Source: Thalassia testudinum
Taxonomy: Eukaryota; Streptophyta; Magnoliopsida; Alismatales; Hydrocharitaceae
Assembly: GCA_037157565.1 (NCBI GenBank)
Contig: JAZHRO010000063.1
Span: forward strand, 88,626,001 to 88,690,000
Reading direction: 5' to 3'
Length of the DNA stretch: 64,000 bases
The translations under genes and the position numbers were made by a program. The notes under the pieces were generated by a model that ran no database searches, had not been told where the DNA came from, and saw nothing but the letters and a program-made list of their open reading frames with translations. Below, in pieces: positions 34,214-45,218 of this stretch (position 1 is the stretch's first letter; every line of letters starts with the position of its first letter).

Positions 34214-36033
34214 TGATGAGTCCATATTTGTGGGCTATTAGTTACTTAAATGCCTAGGAATTAGATTAATATTGTCATATAAATAGCATACAATAAGATG
34301 TAAATAGATTAGTCTAATTATTCATTTACTTACATATTTCATGCATTACATTCATACTTAGAATTCATTTAGAATAGCATGCATTAGAATAGTTCATCTT
34401 TTAGGTTGCATTACATGCATTATTTTATTTCACATTTCTTTTAAGGGCTTATAAATAATAACCCTCATTTAATTTCTTTATTTTATCTCCAACGGATGCA
34501 TGCAGGAGAGTTGCGCCAGCTATAATGAACAAGCGACAATCGTGGATCTCTGTTCCTACGATCTACGTCACTTCACCTCTTCTTCAACCAATGTCTTCCT
34601 ACGCCCGCACTCCTCTTACAGCATAAAAGATGGGTTCCTGCATCCTTAGTGCGCAGGCCACCACCATCCCAACCCACCACTGCGTAGAGCTTTTGAGCTT
34701 CTTCACATCACCACCGTCAGCCTCAACTGTGTGCACAAGTCCACACTACTGCGGGCAGGCAGGGTGACAGACCGCCACGCCATTCGTGGCTTGTGTAGTT
34801 TACTGCAAACGTGTGCCTAAAGGCCACACAGTTAGCACCAGCCACCACTGCCAGCAACCACCGCCAGCAACCATCCAAATCATTTAAGACTACTCGGAAA
34901 GTTCCCAGATGTCTAACCTCCCAACAGTAACTTCTTCCTCTTTTCTTTCTCTTTTTCTCTTCTCAAAAGAACTCATCACGGCCATACCATCACCTTCAGC
35001 CCTCTTCCACCTCAATGAAACCACCCACCACCTTCACCAACACTCTTCCGCCACTTCCATTCTCACCACCTCGTCGCCCCACCTTCATCGACCTCGCACC
35101 TCTCTGTGTGCACAGCAGCTGTTGGAAGTCACTAGTGCGTAAGCTTCACCACGCACCCAGTGCACAGCCACCAGCTACACATGGCTTATGCACACATCCC
35201 ACGCGTAGCAGCGTACCCCGCTACACGCATAGCCAAGTGCATAGCCCTCCTTACACCTCCAGCAGTCATAGCACCCCTCCAACACACCAAGCTCACCTCT
35301 CCTCCGCTCGCACAGCACATGTCTGCTCACCTTCAGCTTCCGCACGTGCCCGCCAGCCCACAGCAATAACACCTGTGGCTGAGATCAGCAATGCCCGCAC
35401 AAGCCCGCACGGCCTGCACATGTCCTCGCTGACCCCTACCCTCGCCTCCTCGCATGTGCACCTTTGCAAGTGCCACACCAGTAGCGGTAGAGAGCTGCAA
35501 TCACTGTCGACTGCCGCCACTCCTCTCCTCGCCACCGCCTCCTCTGGCCACCGTTGGCCACAAGACCACCACAGCCGAATAGCCCTCAACTCACTCAACC
35601 TCCAGTGAGCTCCTTGCCTTCAATCGCGGCCTCCTCGTGCATGGACAAGGGGAAGAATTTCCCCTGTTTTGCTATAGTAAAGCTCCTATTAAAATTTACA
35701 TTTAGTGCCATTGTGAACTTTTATTATTATTTTATTTAGCTACATTGCAAAATATATCCTTTAGTTGGGCAAAATTACTATTTCAGCATTAGCTCTTATT
35801 GTTTACCTAATCTGAAAGCAATTCTGATTCGATTTCTTGATGAAATTAATAGTGAACATTGATTTTTAACCCTTGCGAGTTTAAATAGGCCATTGCCTCC
35901 CTGTGGACACGACCCGCTCTCTTGAGTGATTTATTTTCAATTTAATACTTCGATTAGTCGATTTTCCATCACTTTAAAATACAACAACAAATCATCTTAA
36001 TCATCCTATTCAAAAGCGAAAATCGACACGTGA
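34214..36033 (+). mobile_element. Element G, 3' LTR
   Basis: Pairs with 24386-26203. TATA box at 34450-34457 and hairpin GGGGAAGAATTTCCCC at 35649-35664. The 197-codon frame at 35015-35608 is a low-complexity reading of the GC-rich middle part. Confidence 0.92.
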
Positions 36034-36475
36034 GTTTTGGGCTAACAAAATAATCATTGCACAAAATATCCACCCCCTATGGTTAGCTAATGCAATGTCC
36101 TCATTGTTAAAATAAAAGCATATAGGAGGGTAGAATTGGAAGAATAGCACCTGATTTCCGTAAGGTTTCAGTCAGCTCCAAACAGTCTTTACACGTGCTG
36201 AGTTTATTGTCTTTAGCTAGACGATGATCGGCCAATGGTGGTTAGGGCAATATAAGAGCAACCTTGTCCGCGACAGGTTTAGGGAACTCATGGTCAACAA
36301 AGGGTTTGAGACATTGTCTGTTCACCTTGAAGGAATTACCCAGCTTTGGGTTAGAGATTTCGATAGCCCCGTTAGAGAAAATATGCTCAATGATGAATGG
36401 GTCATCCCACTTACACCTAAGCTTGCTAGGGAAGAGCTTCAGTCAAGAATCGAAAAGCCAAACCTTCTGGTTCCG
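36034..36475 (-). other. Element F, region between integrase and G insertion
   Basis: Noncoding part of F following integrase. It matches 54745-54950 of H and about 48120-48300 of C. It contains a purine tract (minus strand ccatagggggtggatat, 36066-36081) resembling an internal second polypurine tract. The last part (about 36230-36475) still encodes the integrase C-terminal tail in fragments. Confidence 0.6.
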
Positions 36476-37545
36476 CTAAAAGCTCTTAAGTGAAATCATT
36501 TGGCCATGGAGAGCTTTGGTCCTTGCCTTATAGATTCTGGAATTTTCATAGGCATCATTTCTAAGCTCCTCCAACTCAGATAGTTGGAGTTTCCAAGTCT
36601 TCCCGACCAACTCTAGGTCAAAATTACATTTCTTGATGGCCCAAAATGCCTGATGTTCTAGCTCAACGGGTAAGTGACATGCCTTACCAAACACCAGATG
36701 GAACAGAGACATACTGATAAGCATTTTGTATGTCGTACGGTAGGCCCAAAGAGCATCATCTAGCTTTTGGGTCCAATCCTTCCTATCAGGCCTTACGATT
36801 TTCTACAAAATGTTTTGTTCTCCTGATTGGAGACCTCGGCCTGTCCGTTTGTCTACAGGTGATAGGGTGTGGAGATATGATGATTTACCTCGTATTTCCT
36901 CAATAAATTCTGAAATGAGGCATGAGTGAAAGGTGTGCCACCATCACTGATAATTGCCCAAGGAACCCTGAACCCACTGAAGATATTTTTCTTCACAAAA
37001 TCGATGACCACCTTGTGGTCATTGGTCTGGGCAGGGATTGCCTCAATCTATTTGGATACGTCATCAATAGCGACCAGAATATACTGGTGTCCAAATGAAG
37101 GTAGGAAAGGTCCCATGAAGTCGATGCCCCAAATGTCAAAAATTTTGACTGAAAGTATTGGGTTTAGGGGCATCATATCTCTCATAGCCATGTTCCCAAG
37201 TGTCTAGCATCGGGTGCACAACTTTGAGAATTCCTATGCATCCTTAAATAATGATGGTCAATAGAATCCAGATTGCAAGATTTTTACTGCCGTCTTTTTC
37301 CCGGGAAAGTGTCCACCACACTCAGATGTTTGGTAGAACTCAAGTATACCATGGAACCCAATTTTCGGGATGCATCGACAAATTACCTGGTCTGCACCAA
37401 TGCGGTACAGCTCGTGATCATCCCAAAAATAATATTTGGCCTCAGACACAAGTCTGTCCCGTTGTTGTTTGGTCCAATCTTAGGGGATTTGACTAACGGC
37501 CAAATAATTGACAATATCCGCAAACCAGGGGGTTCGAATACCTGA
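36230..37545 (-). pseudogene. pol: Integrase of element F, broken
   Basis: Minus-strand Athila-type integrase with many stops and frame changes. The zinc domain keeps ECGGHFPGKKTAVKILQSGFY, but the first zinc His is not visible (Gln stands near its place). Catalytic residues remain readable: Asp in IWGIDFMGPF (about 37115), Asp in IISDGGTPF (about 36940) and Glu in NGQAEVSNQE (about 36830). C-terminal fragments include the [20 protein letters not shown] phrase (36600-36700). Inactive, but the family is certain. Confidence 0.85.
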
Positions 37546-38960
37546 GACTATAAGGATAGTCACATCCAGAAAAGTGTCTAAAATAGGGATATCTAGATGA
37601 GGAGAATCAATTAGGATTCTCGAGAGGTGATCTACCACTACATTTTGTGCCTCGGCTTTATCCCTGATTTCAAGATCAAATTCTTGAAGTAATAGAATCC
37701 AGCGAATAAGCCAGGGCTTGGCATCCTTTTTGGCCAAGAGATGTTTCAAGGTCGAGTGGTCAGTATAAATGATTATATGAGAACCTAAAAGATAAGCCCT
37801 GAATTTTTCCAAAGTGAAAACTATTGCTAGCAATTCTTTTTTAGTAACGGTGTAGTTCCTATAGGCCTCGTCCAAAGTCTTGCTAGCATAGTACATCACA
37901 GAGGGCTTTTTCTAAATCTTCTGACCTAGGACAGCCCCGACGGTATAATCAGATGCATCAACCATAATCTCAAATGGGGCTGTCTAGATTGGTGGTTGCA
38001 ACACCGGGGCACAGGTGACTGCCATTTTTAACAAATCAAATGCCTTACGACATGATTGATCAAACTCAAATGGCATGTTTTTAGCCAGAAGGTTACTTAA
38101 GGGTCGAGCAACCTTTGAGAAGTCCTTAATGAATCTTTTATAAAAACCCACATGCCCAAGGAAAGAGCGGACTTGTTTTACGGATGTGCATGAAGGAAGT
38201 CTAGAGATAGCATCCACCTTAGCCTTATCAACCTCAATACCCCGATTAGAAACCACATCACCCAGGACAATGCCTTCCCAAGTCATAAAATGGATCCTTT
38301 CCCAGCTAAGGACCAATCGTGTCTTGATGCATCTTTGGAGGATCAATTCCAAGTTAGGTAGGAAGACTTAAAAGAATCTCCGAAAATGAAGAAATCATCC
38401 ATGAACACCTCAAGATAATCTCCCACCATGTCAGAAAAGATGGCCAACATGTACCTTTGAAAAGTCGTAAATGCATTGCAAAGCTCGAACGGCATTCTAC
38501 GGAATGTAAAGGTTCCGTAGGGACATGTGGAAGTTGTCTTTTCCTAGTCTTCAGGATGGATAGGGACTTGGTTATATCCCGAATAACCATCCAGGAATCA
38601 AAAGCATTTTTTCCCAGCTAACCTTTCTTGGATTTGATCGATGAATGGCAAGGGAAAGTGATCCTTTTTGGTGGTTGTGTTTAGCTTCCTATAGTCAATA
38701 TAGACTCTCCAAGCAGAAGCTGAAGGAGTGGTGAAGGTTTCCCCATTCTCATTAGTCGTAATGGTTATTCCTGACTTCTTGGGTACAATCTGAACGGGGC
38801 TAACCCACAGACTATCCGAGGTTGGGTATATAATTCTAGCATCAAGCCACTTGATTATCTCCTTCTTGACCACTTCTCGCATATTTGGGTTTAGTCTTCT
38901 TTGCATTTTGCGAGAAAGGCAGGATCCATCTTCCATTAAATATGATGATTACAATAAGAT
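37480..38960 (-). pseudogene. pol: Reverse transcriptase and RNase H of element F, broken
   Basis: Reads on the minus strand from 38936 with WVSPVQIVPKKSG, then WRVYIDYRKLN and FPLPFIDQIQERLAG. A frame change leads to RRMPFELCNA and the catalytic FMDD (about 38395-38406), then [51 protein letters not shown] and [10 protein letters not shown]. The FGLCNAP motif has become FELCNAF, so even an intact frame would be impaired. Gene order and motifs parallel G. Confidence 0.88.
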
Positions 38961-39108
38961 GGCTCGATCCCCCTAAGGTCGTGGATGGCCCAACCAATTG
39001 CCTACTTATTATTCTTAAGGACCTTAATCAACCTCAATTCTTGCTCCTTAGTTAAATCAGAACTAATAATCACAGGGACCGTGTTCTCAGGTCCTAAGAA
39101 CTCGTATT

Positions 39109-40450
39109 TCAAATTTTTAGGCAATGTTTCAATTCAAGATGAGGTGGGTTTACTATAGAAGGTAGGGAGGATGCTGATGAAGATTCATCAGGATGATCCA
39201 TTGGAAGAGGCTGGGAATGAACAAAATTAGCAGCCTTTTCAGAATGTGGCAGGTCTGCCACGAAGGGTTGTGGGTTGAGCTTGCTAAAGTTGGTGGAGTC
39301 CTTGAGTGCAATGATCATCATACAAGTCTCAAAATCATGATCCTCGAGCTCCTCAATGAATCCATAATCCTCAAATCCTCTTATCACCTTCAAAATATCA
39401 AGAGTTAGCTTCTTATCCCTAAAGGTGATCTCCATACTACTGCTCTCACAGTTTATGTTGACCATGGAGGTAGCTAGGAACAGGTACCCCAAAATGATGG
39501 GAGTGTTCCTCAAGTCATTAGGTACATCCATGTCAAGGACCAGGAAATCTATAGGAATATAGAAATCCTTAACCTTAACAATTACATCCTCAATAATGCC
39601 CTTCGCTGTGGTGACCGAGTGTCTGCTAATTGTAGTGTTACTGAGGTTGGCCTAAGTTCTCCTAACCCAAACCTCTTGTAAAGTGAAGTTGGGATTAGGT
39701 TGATGGATGCACCTAAACCCAACAGTGCCCTATCAAAAGTGTATTCCCAAATAATGCATGAAATCAAGGGGGCACCAGGATCTTTCTACATTTGAGGAAG
39801 GTGATGTAGGATGATAGAACTTGCCTGCTTAGAGAGAATCACCTTCCTTGGACTGGGCTCTCTCGGCTTATGCTTTTGGGTACATAGTTCTTTCAGAAAT
39901 TTAGCGTAAGCCGGGATGTGCTTAATAGCATCGAGGAGCGGAATATTGATCTCTACGCTCTTGAATAAATTCAGGAGCTCCATGTTGCTATCTAAGGTTT
40001 TCTTCTTCTTCATTTTCAATAGGGCTTCAAGGAACGAGATATGGGTGGTATTTTCAATTTTTGATCCCTGGGCCTTATTGTCTTCTTCAATCTCCTCCTC
40101 TCTCTCAAGCTCCCCAGGGTTTTGGCATCTAGAAGGTAATTAAGGATTCTGGGTATGCTTTCCACTTCTTAAGGTGATGGAGTTTGCAGAGGCATATGGG
40201 TTCAGGTCTTGAGGTGGGTTAGTGAATATTGGAGGGCCTTGGTTGGTCATGTAACCAAAAGAAGAAGAAGAGGAGGGACCCTACTCAACCACCTAAGCAT
40301 GTGCATGTGGGTCCCTTTGATTCCCGTACCCTTAGGCTTTACTACCCTAATTTTGCAGATTGCACAGGTTGGGTACGGGTTGGGATGGTAGAGATCCAGG
40401 TTGTTGGGTGTTTGCAATTAACTCAGATTGCAAGTTATCCAATGATGTGT
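39109..40450 (-). pseudogene. Protease region of element F, broken
   Basis: Minus-strand region between gag and RT. LLDAIKHIPAYAKFLKELC (about 39880-39940) is the Athila pre-protease phrase. The protease core reads ALLGLGASINLIPTSLYKRF; the active-site Asp expected in the DLGA motif is Gly (codon GGT, about 39717-39719). The linker down to 39109 includes LGYLFLATSMVNINCE. It has stops and frame changes and is a dead copy of the polyprotein protease. Confidence 0.78.
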
Positions 40451-41912
40451 TCATTTGCTGCATAAGCTGAAGCATGGACCCTTGCATTTCCACCATCTGC
40501 CAGTTTCAATCATCCTGCCCTGTAGAATGTTGGGCATTTCAAGATGGCTGAGTAACTGATCTTGAGGGCAACTGTCTGTATATTTGACCCTGACCCGTAG
40601 GTCCTTAAGATGCATAGTTGCTGGGTCTTGTTTGGATTTGTTTCCTCTAACTTTTCCAGGAGAAGTTAGGGTGGTTCCTCCAACCCAAGTTATAAGTGTT
40701 GGAATACGGGTTGGACCTAACATTCCCCTGCATTGCATATGCTTCCTCATAGGGCGAGGATGGAGGGAAGGAAGGATCAGAAAAACTGGGATCAAAGGCC
40801 CCAGCTTGGCACCCATAAGGTTCCAAGAAATCCTGGCTCATAGGTTGAGTCGATTCAACTTGGTTCACGAACTCTCGCCCCGTGGGAGCTCATGAGGAAT
40901 GGAATCCTAAATTCTAGGATTGAGTAGGTGTAGATGTGTTTCCCGAATTCCCAGACATCCATTCTTCCATTCTTTTTGCAACCAAGTCCATCTTATCAAG
41001 CTTATTACAAATCAATTCCATGTCAAATGAATGAGTATCCTGGATCTCATTAACATTTGACCAAGGTTGTTGAGACCAATTGAATGCATCCATGGAGGCA
41101 TGATTAATTGAGTTCTCGCTCATTTCCTCAGATAGGTCGTATGCGCTATCGGCATCCTTATTGAGGAAATTATCTCCATAGGAGGTGTCCACATGATTAC
41201 GGAGTTGTTCAACCAACCCATGATAGAAAATCTGCATAAGTTGCCATTTCGGCACCTTCTGGTGTGGACACTTCCTCAAAAGTTCCTAGAATTACTCCCA
41301 GGCACCATGAAACGGTTCCCCCAGCCGATGGGCGAAAGTGGTAATCGCCCGTAGCAAGGCTTTAGTCCATATGATTGGGAAGAATTTCTTCAAGAAAGCT
41401 GACTTAAGAGTAGCCCATGTTTCTATCGGCCTTCTGATGGTTTGGTACCAATGTGTGGCCTTATCCCTGAGAGAGTGGGGAAAGAGCCTCATGATCATTT
41501 GCTCCTCATCAACTTTCCTAGCTCTGGTGGTTTGTACCAAAGTGGTTAGCTCCTCCAACTGCTAGAATGGGCCATCCGAGCCAAGCCCTTGGAAGTGTTT
41601 AACCAAACTTAAGAACTGGGGCTTGATTTCTACATCTCTGGTGGGTATCATGACACCGGGACATTCCCCATAGTTTGAAAGATTGTAGAAATCCTTCAAG
41701 GGTCGAGCGCCCTGACCATTGATTAGTTGGAACCATTGCTGCATCTGCTGCAATTGGTCTAACTACCTCTGAATTAGCTCCTGCTGGTTTGAGGGCGGGG
41801 GAGGTGGTTGTTGATCAGCCATGGGATCTGCTTGGCAATAGCTCAACCTCCACCTCCGAGAATGGTCTAAAGGTCCTTCTAATCTAGGGTTCAATGACCT
41901 CCTTCCAAGCAT
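40451..41912 (-). pseudogene. gag: gag of element F, broken
   Basis: Starts at the ATG at 41910-41912 with MLGRRSLNPRLEG, like G and D. A Pro-rich stretch (PPPPPSNQQELIQR) follows. The capsid core at 41292-41753 contains MRLFPHSLRDKATHWYQT and LKSAFLKKFFP, the plant gag-domain signature. Further pieces lie at 40914-41279 and 40647-40868, the latter with NPYSNTYNLGWRNHPNFSWK, an Athila gag hallmark. Stops and shifts occur throughout. A splice-acceptor-like site lies about 40 bases upstream of the ATG. Confidence 0.85.
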
Positions 41913-43112
41913 ACACTGGAAGAAAGTCAGAAGGATGGGGAAGAGAAGGATCCCTGCAATACAAAAATACAAACCTATCATTAGGTTGGGTAGCCTAAAG
42001 GTCTACAGACTCTTAGAATCTATCTTAAGATTATGGACGATTTACTCTACTTGTATCCAAGCAATCCAACCAGTTAAGAGGAGGGACTGGGGAGAAGGTT
42101 CTTCCTTTGGCTTGCACCTCTGGTTTCTAGTGTACCCCCCAACCGCAGTCGTTTGACGCTACTCTCCTAGCTAGACATCCGGTTGACTAGTATAAGTAGG
42201 TTAATCGTGAACAATCTCAATCTAGATCCTGAAGAGAGAATTAGTCCTTATGGCCAACGTCTAATCAATTTAGTTAGGCTTGGGGTATTGGTGCTTCTGA
42301 AATGTGATGGGCCCTTAATGATTTGTTTGAGAATGTGTGGATGTGCACAACAAAAAATTTTTCAAGCAAGATTATTAAGGATGAAGTGAGTTTTAAGATT
42401 CAAATCTTGCTTAGTAGCTTTTAGGATTCAAGTGTTAGGTATATTCAACCAAATTTCCAAAAGGCAAATCAAGTTTGAAATCATGTGTTCAAGTATTTTC
42501 CTTTACAAATATAGAAAATATGGAGTGCCTGGCTTCACCTAAATATTGAATCCTATAGGGCAGCTACAAAATGAATCCGTTTTAAATTGGGTGTGTGGTC
42601 CAAACAATTCAATCATGTGACCCAGATGCACCACCTATTGGGCATGCAAAGATGATTAACCTAGATTGATTTCTACTCCTTTATGTGTTGATTTGTGTAC
42701 CGATTCCACAGGTCAGAATCCCGATTGAGTAGATAAAAATCAAGTTAGGTTATGTGCCTCAAATGTGAGTGTATAAAGTGTGTATGTTGATTCGTCCCAC
42801 AAAAGGTATCTTTTTTTTTTTTATATGCGAAGGTAAAATGAGTGGAGGTGGCAAACAAGACAAACAAATTCTATCCTAGGGTTTATGCAAACCCCTAAGT
42901 AGACTAAGTCTTGGTTATGAATGTGGCAAAATGAAACTAGTGGGGGGGAAGTGGGGGGCACTTAAAAATTACTCTACCTGCACTTTACTCTAGTCTACCG
43001 CACTTGGATCTCCATGCTAGGGTACCTGGAGGATAGTAGATCAGAGACAAGCAGGGTTAATAACATGTAAATGCAAAGAAGCGCAGAAAATAAGAAAGTT
43101 AATTCCGTTGTA
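41913..43112 (-). other. Element F, leader with conserved block and splice-acceptor-like site
   Basis: The leader contains the 65-base block shared with C, D, H and A (about 42096-42160) and, near gag, the minus-strand sequence tttttgtattgcag|gg (AG at 41954-41955). Short A- and T-rich runs lie at 42811-42822. No other features seen. Confidence 0.6.
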
Positions 43113-43130
43113 TCCCTGGCAATGGTGCCA
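43113..43130 (-). other. Primer binding site, tRNA-Asp type (element F)
   Basis: Minus strand TGGCACCATTGCCAGGGA, three bases from the LTR, matches the tRNA-Asp complement at 15 of 18 positions. Confidence 0.87.
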
Positions 43131-43831
43131 AAATGATGAGTCGTGTTTCACAAGGTTGAAATCGGGGTTTGAAGAACCCACCATCGTAGCTCACAAAACA
43201 CGTTATCAAATACAATTTATAACCAAAACTCCAAGGGAGTCCTGGGTCGAACATAGGGATGTGACGATTACTTTGGTTGAAATCCGCATTTCATTTTATT
43301 TCTTTTTGGTGTTTTGGGGTTTTGTTATTTCTTTTCTTTTGTTTTTATAAAAGAAGCAAGCAAGATAGATCACAAGAGAGATGAAACAACTATGATATAT
43401 CACACAAATGTCTATTACAATAATCTCTGAAAGCATAAAAGAGATAGGGGTGAGAGGAAATCTCCTGAATCGATTATTCGGTGAGACGACGGCTCCTGGC
43501 GGAAGCTTGGATGAAGGAGGTGAGATGCAAGACGACAAAGGTGAGATACAGGATGCCAGGTAGAGGAATGCTTCACCAAGGCTATGGAATTGAGGTGAGG
43601 TGACAGAGGTAATCTTCCACTGGAATGGAGGTGGGAGGACGATTCCAAGGTAACCTATGAAGGTAGTAGGATGAAGGATGAATATTTGGTGGGAAATAAG
43701 AATATAACACTAATAGAAGGCCTTTGGAGCTTTAGAGTAAGCTCAAATGGAGCTTTGGTAGGCTACTAGAGCTTAGGAGTAGGTGGGAGTAGAGTAGGTA
43801 GAGATGAAGAGGAAGGAGGGGTGTAAGGGTG

Positions 43832-43904
43832 TTTATATAGTGGTGGAATGGAGGTGGTTTGTGTGCTCAGGTCTTTAGCGACCTTTGAAACATTGCTAGA
43901 GACC
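43832..43904 (-). promoter_or_regulatory. Core promoter of element F (palindrome plus TATA), 5' copy
   Basis: Minus-strand TATATAAA at 43832-43839; the palindrome at 43870-43904 begins 30 bases upstream with arms GGTCTTTAGCGAC and ATTGCTAGAGACC. This copy would have driven F's RNA. Confidence 0.62.
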
Positions 43905-44339
43905 CGCCGGTGCTGTCACTGTTCATTCACACACCTTGGCTGGCATGGAGAGGGACGAATGCAGTTGGCATAGTGCGAGGCAATCAACAACCATTGGATC
44001 CAGCGTGGATGGATGAGATCGCACGGAGATTGCACACACGTGGATTCAAATGCACATGCATCACTGGCAGCTATTGGATGAAGCATCGCATGACCGAGAG
44101 ATGCTCGTGGATCGTGCCTTCGCTACTTTGAATGCTCATGGATCGCGCCTTCATGAAGATCTAATGGTTGACAGCACATCCAGTTGACTTAAGTGAGTGG
44201 CTTTGATTGCGGGTGTGCGATCTGGTGTGTGTCCTCGTGTCGATGGGAGGCGTCAGATTGTGCGTGAAGAATCTCGGCTGCTCGATCAAGATCGAGAGAA
44301 CCTATTTCAGCCAACACTGTAGCGGTCATGGCGGATTAC

Positions 44340-44391
44340 GATTCGAACCCGCGCCTTTGCTTTGCGAAATGGGCACTTCACCATTTGGCCA
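44340..44391 (-). promoter_or_regulatory. tRNA-like block (Pol III A and B boxes) in F's 5' LTR
   Basis: On the minus strand the A box TGGCCAAATGG (44381-44391) and B box GTTCGAATC (44340-44348) both fit their consensus sequences fully, 32 bases apart. The text around the B box (GCGGGTTCGAATCG) resembles a T arm. The sense orientation and the position about 500 bases before the TATA box agree with C. Sequence likeness to the C copy (TGGTGAAGTGC, TTCGC) suggests common origin. Confidence 0.62.
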
Positions 44392-44907
44392 AAGAGATGG
44401 ATTGTCGTGTGGAGGGCAATGCTGTCACGCGTCTCGACCATTGGATGAAGATCCAACGGTCGCGATGGAGCCTTCCTTGAGATGCTTGAGGCCAGGTGAT
44501 CTAGAACGCCCTTCAGCCATTGGATTGAGATCGAATGACTAGGATCACTCCATGCGTGAAGCTGGGGAGGCTGTGGTTCATGTAGGGAGGTCTGGATGGT
44601 GCTACGTGGCGCCATCTAGACCGTCCATTTTCTTCTCCTTATAAAGGATGCTATGGAGCTTGGATCAGGGTGATTTTCTCATTGACGGACTGCAATCGTC
44701 GCTCCGAATCCATCGGTACAGTTGGATTCTTCATTCGAAGCCTGTAAAGATGTCGCATTGCCTTTTGGCCATGTAAGACAAAAGAATTAATGTACGTAAT
44801 ATGCAATTATCCTAAATGCAATGCAATGGATGTTTATGCAATATTTATACCATGATATGCAATGCTAAGCCTAGGAACTATTATCATGAATTCATGCATG
44901 TTTATCA

Positions 44908-45197
44908 ATATGGTTATCAAATGTTCATTCACTTTCTCTCTCTCTTCTATGTAATATTCAATCTCTCTTTTTTATTAATTATTCTTTAAGTAGAGTAGCT
45001 AGTAAATTAATTTCAATGAGCTAATCTACTTTCGTGACAATAATTCCAACGCAGTTTTTGATCAAACATTCGCTTCCCCATGTTTGACCTAGGACTCACC
45101 AGAGTTTTGGTTAAATTATCTGTTTGACAAATTTTTACGTGACTACAACGACGACTTTTCAAACTCAAAACTTTTAGCATAGAAATCGCATTCAACA
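44908..45197 (+). mobile_element. Element C, 5' LTR, part 3 of 3
   Basis: After F's target copy the LTR resumes and matches 51003-51275. It ends TTCAACA at 45197. A short TC-rich run lies at about 44935-44970. Confidence 0.9.
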
Positions 45198-45200
45198 TTT

Positions 45201-45218
45201 CGGCACCATTGCTGGGGA
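45201..45218 (+). other. Primer binding site, tRNA-Asp type (element C)
   Basis: CGGCACCATTGCTGGGGA, three bases after the LTR, matches the tRNA-Asp complement at 14 of 18 positions. Confidence 0.82.

Larger units (their letters stand above)
24386..36033 (+). mobile_element. Element G: Athila-type Ty3/gypsy retrotransposon nested in F
   Basis: Plus-strand element with LTRs 24386-26203 and 34214-36033 (1818 and 1820 bp). It carries a tRNA-Asp primer site, gag, protease, RT-RNase H, integrase and a polypurine tract, in the order of Athila Ty3/gypsy elements. Flanks gttac (24381-24385) and gtttt (36034-36038) are a possible eroded target duplication. The 3' LTR ends ACGTGA where the 5' LTR has ACGTCA. 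The first 100 LTR bases differ at about five sites and one gap, fewer than in F, so G is the younger insertion. Several stops and at least one frameshift disable it. Confidence 0.93.
21374..44907 (-). mobile_element. Element F: Athila-type Ty3/gypsy retrotransposon with gag-pol, split by G
   Basis: Minus-strand element in C's 5' LTR. LTRs are 21374-23160 (3') and 43134-44907 (5'), with an exact target duplication atatg. Internal parts 23161-24385 and 36034-43133 are separated by the plus-strand element G. Without G it is about 11.9 kb. It has gag, protease, RT, RNase H and integrase in Athila order, all broken by stops and frameshifts. No env-like frame was recognised. Its leader, promoter palindrome and 3' hairpins are shared with C and H, marking it as a relative of their likely helper. 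Confidence 0.92.
43134..44907 (-). mobile_element. Element F, 5' LTR
   Basis: Pairs with 21374-23160. Its TG start on the minus strand (TGATAAAC) is at 44907, next to the duplicated target atatg (44908-44912). Confidence 0.9.
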
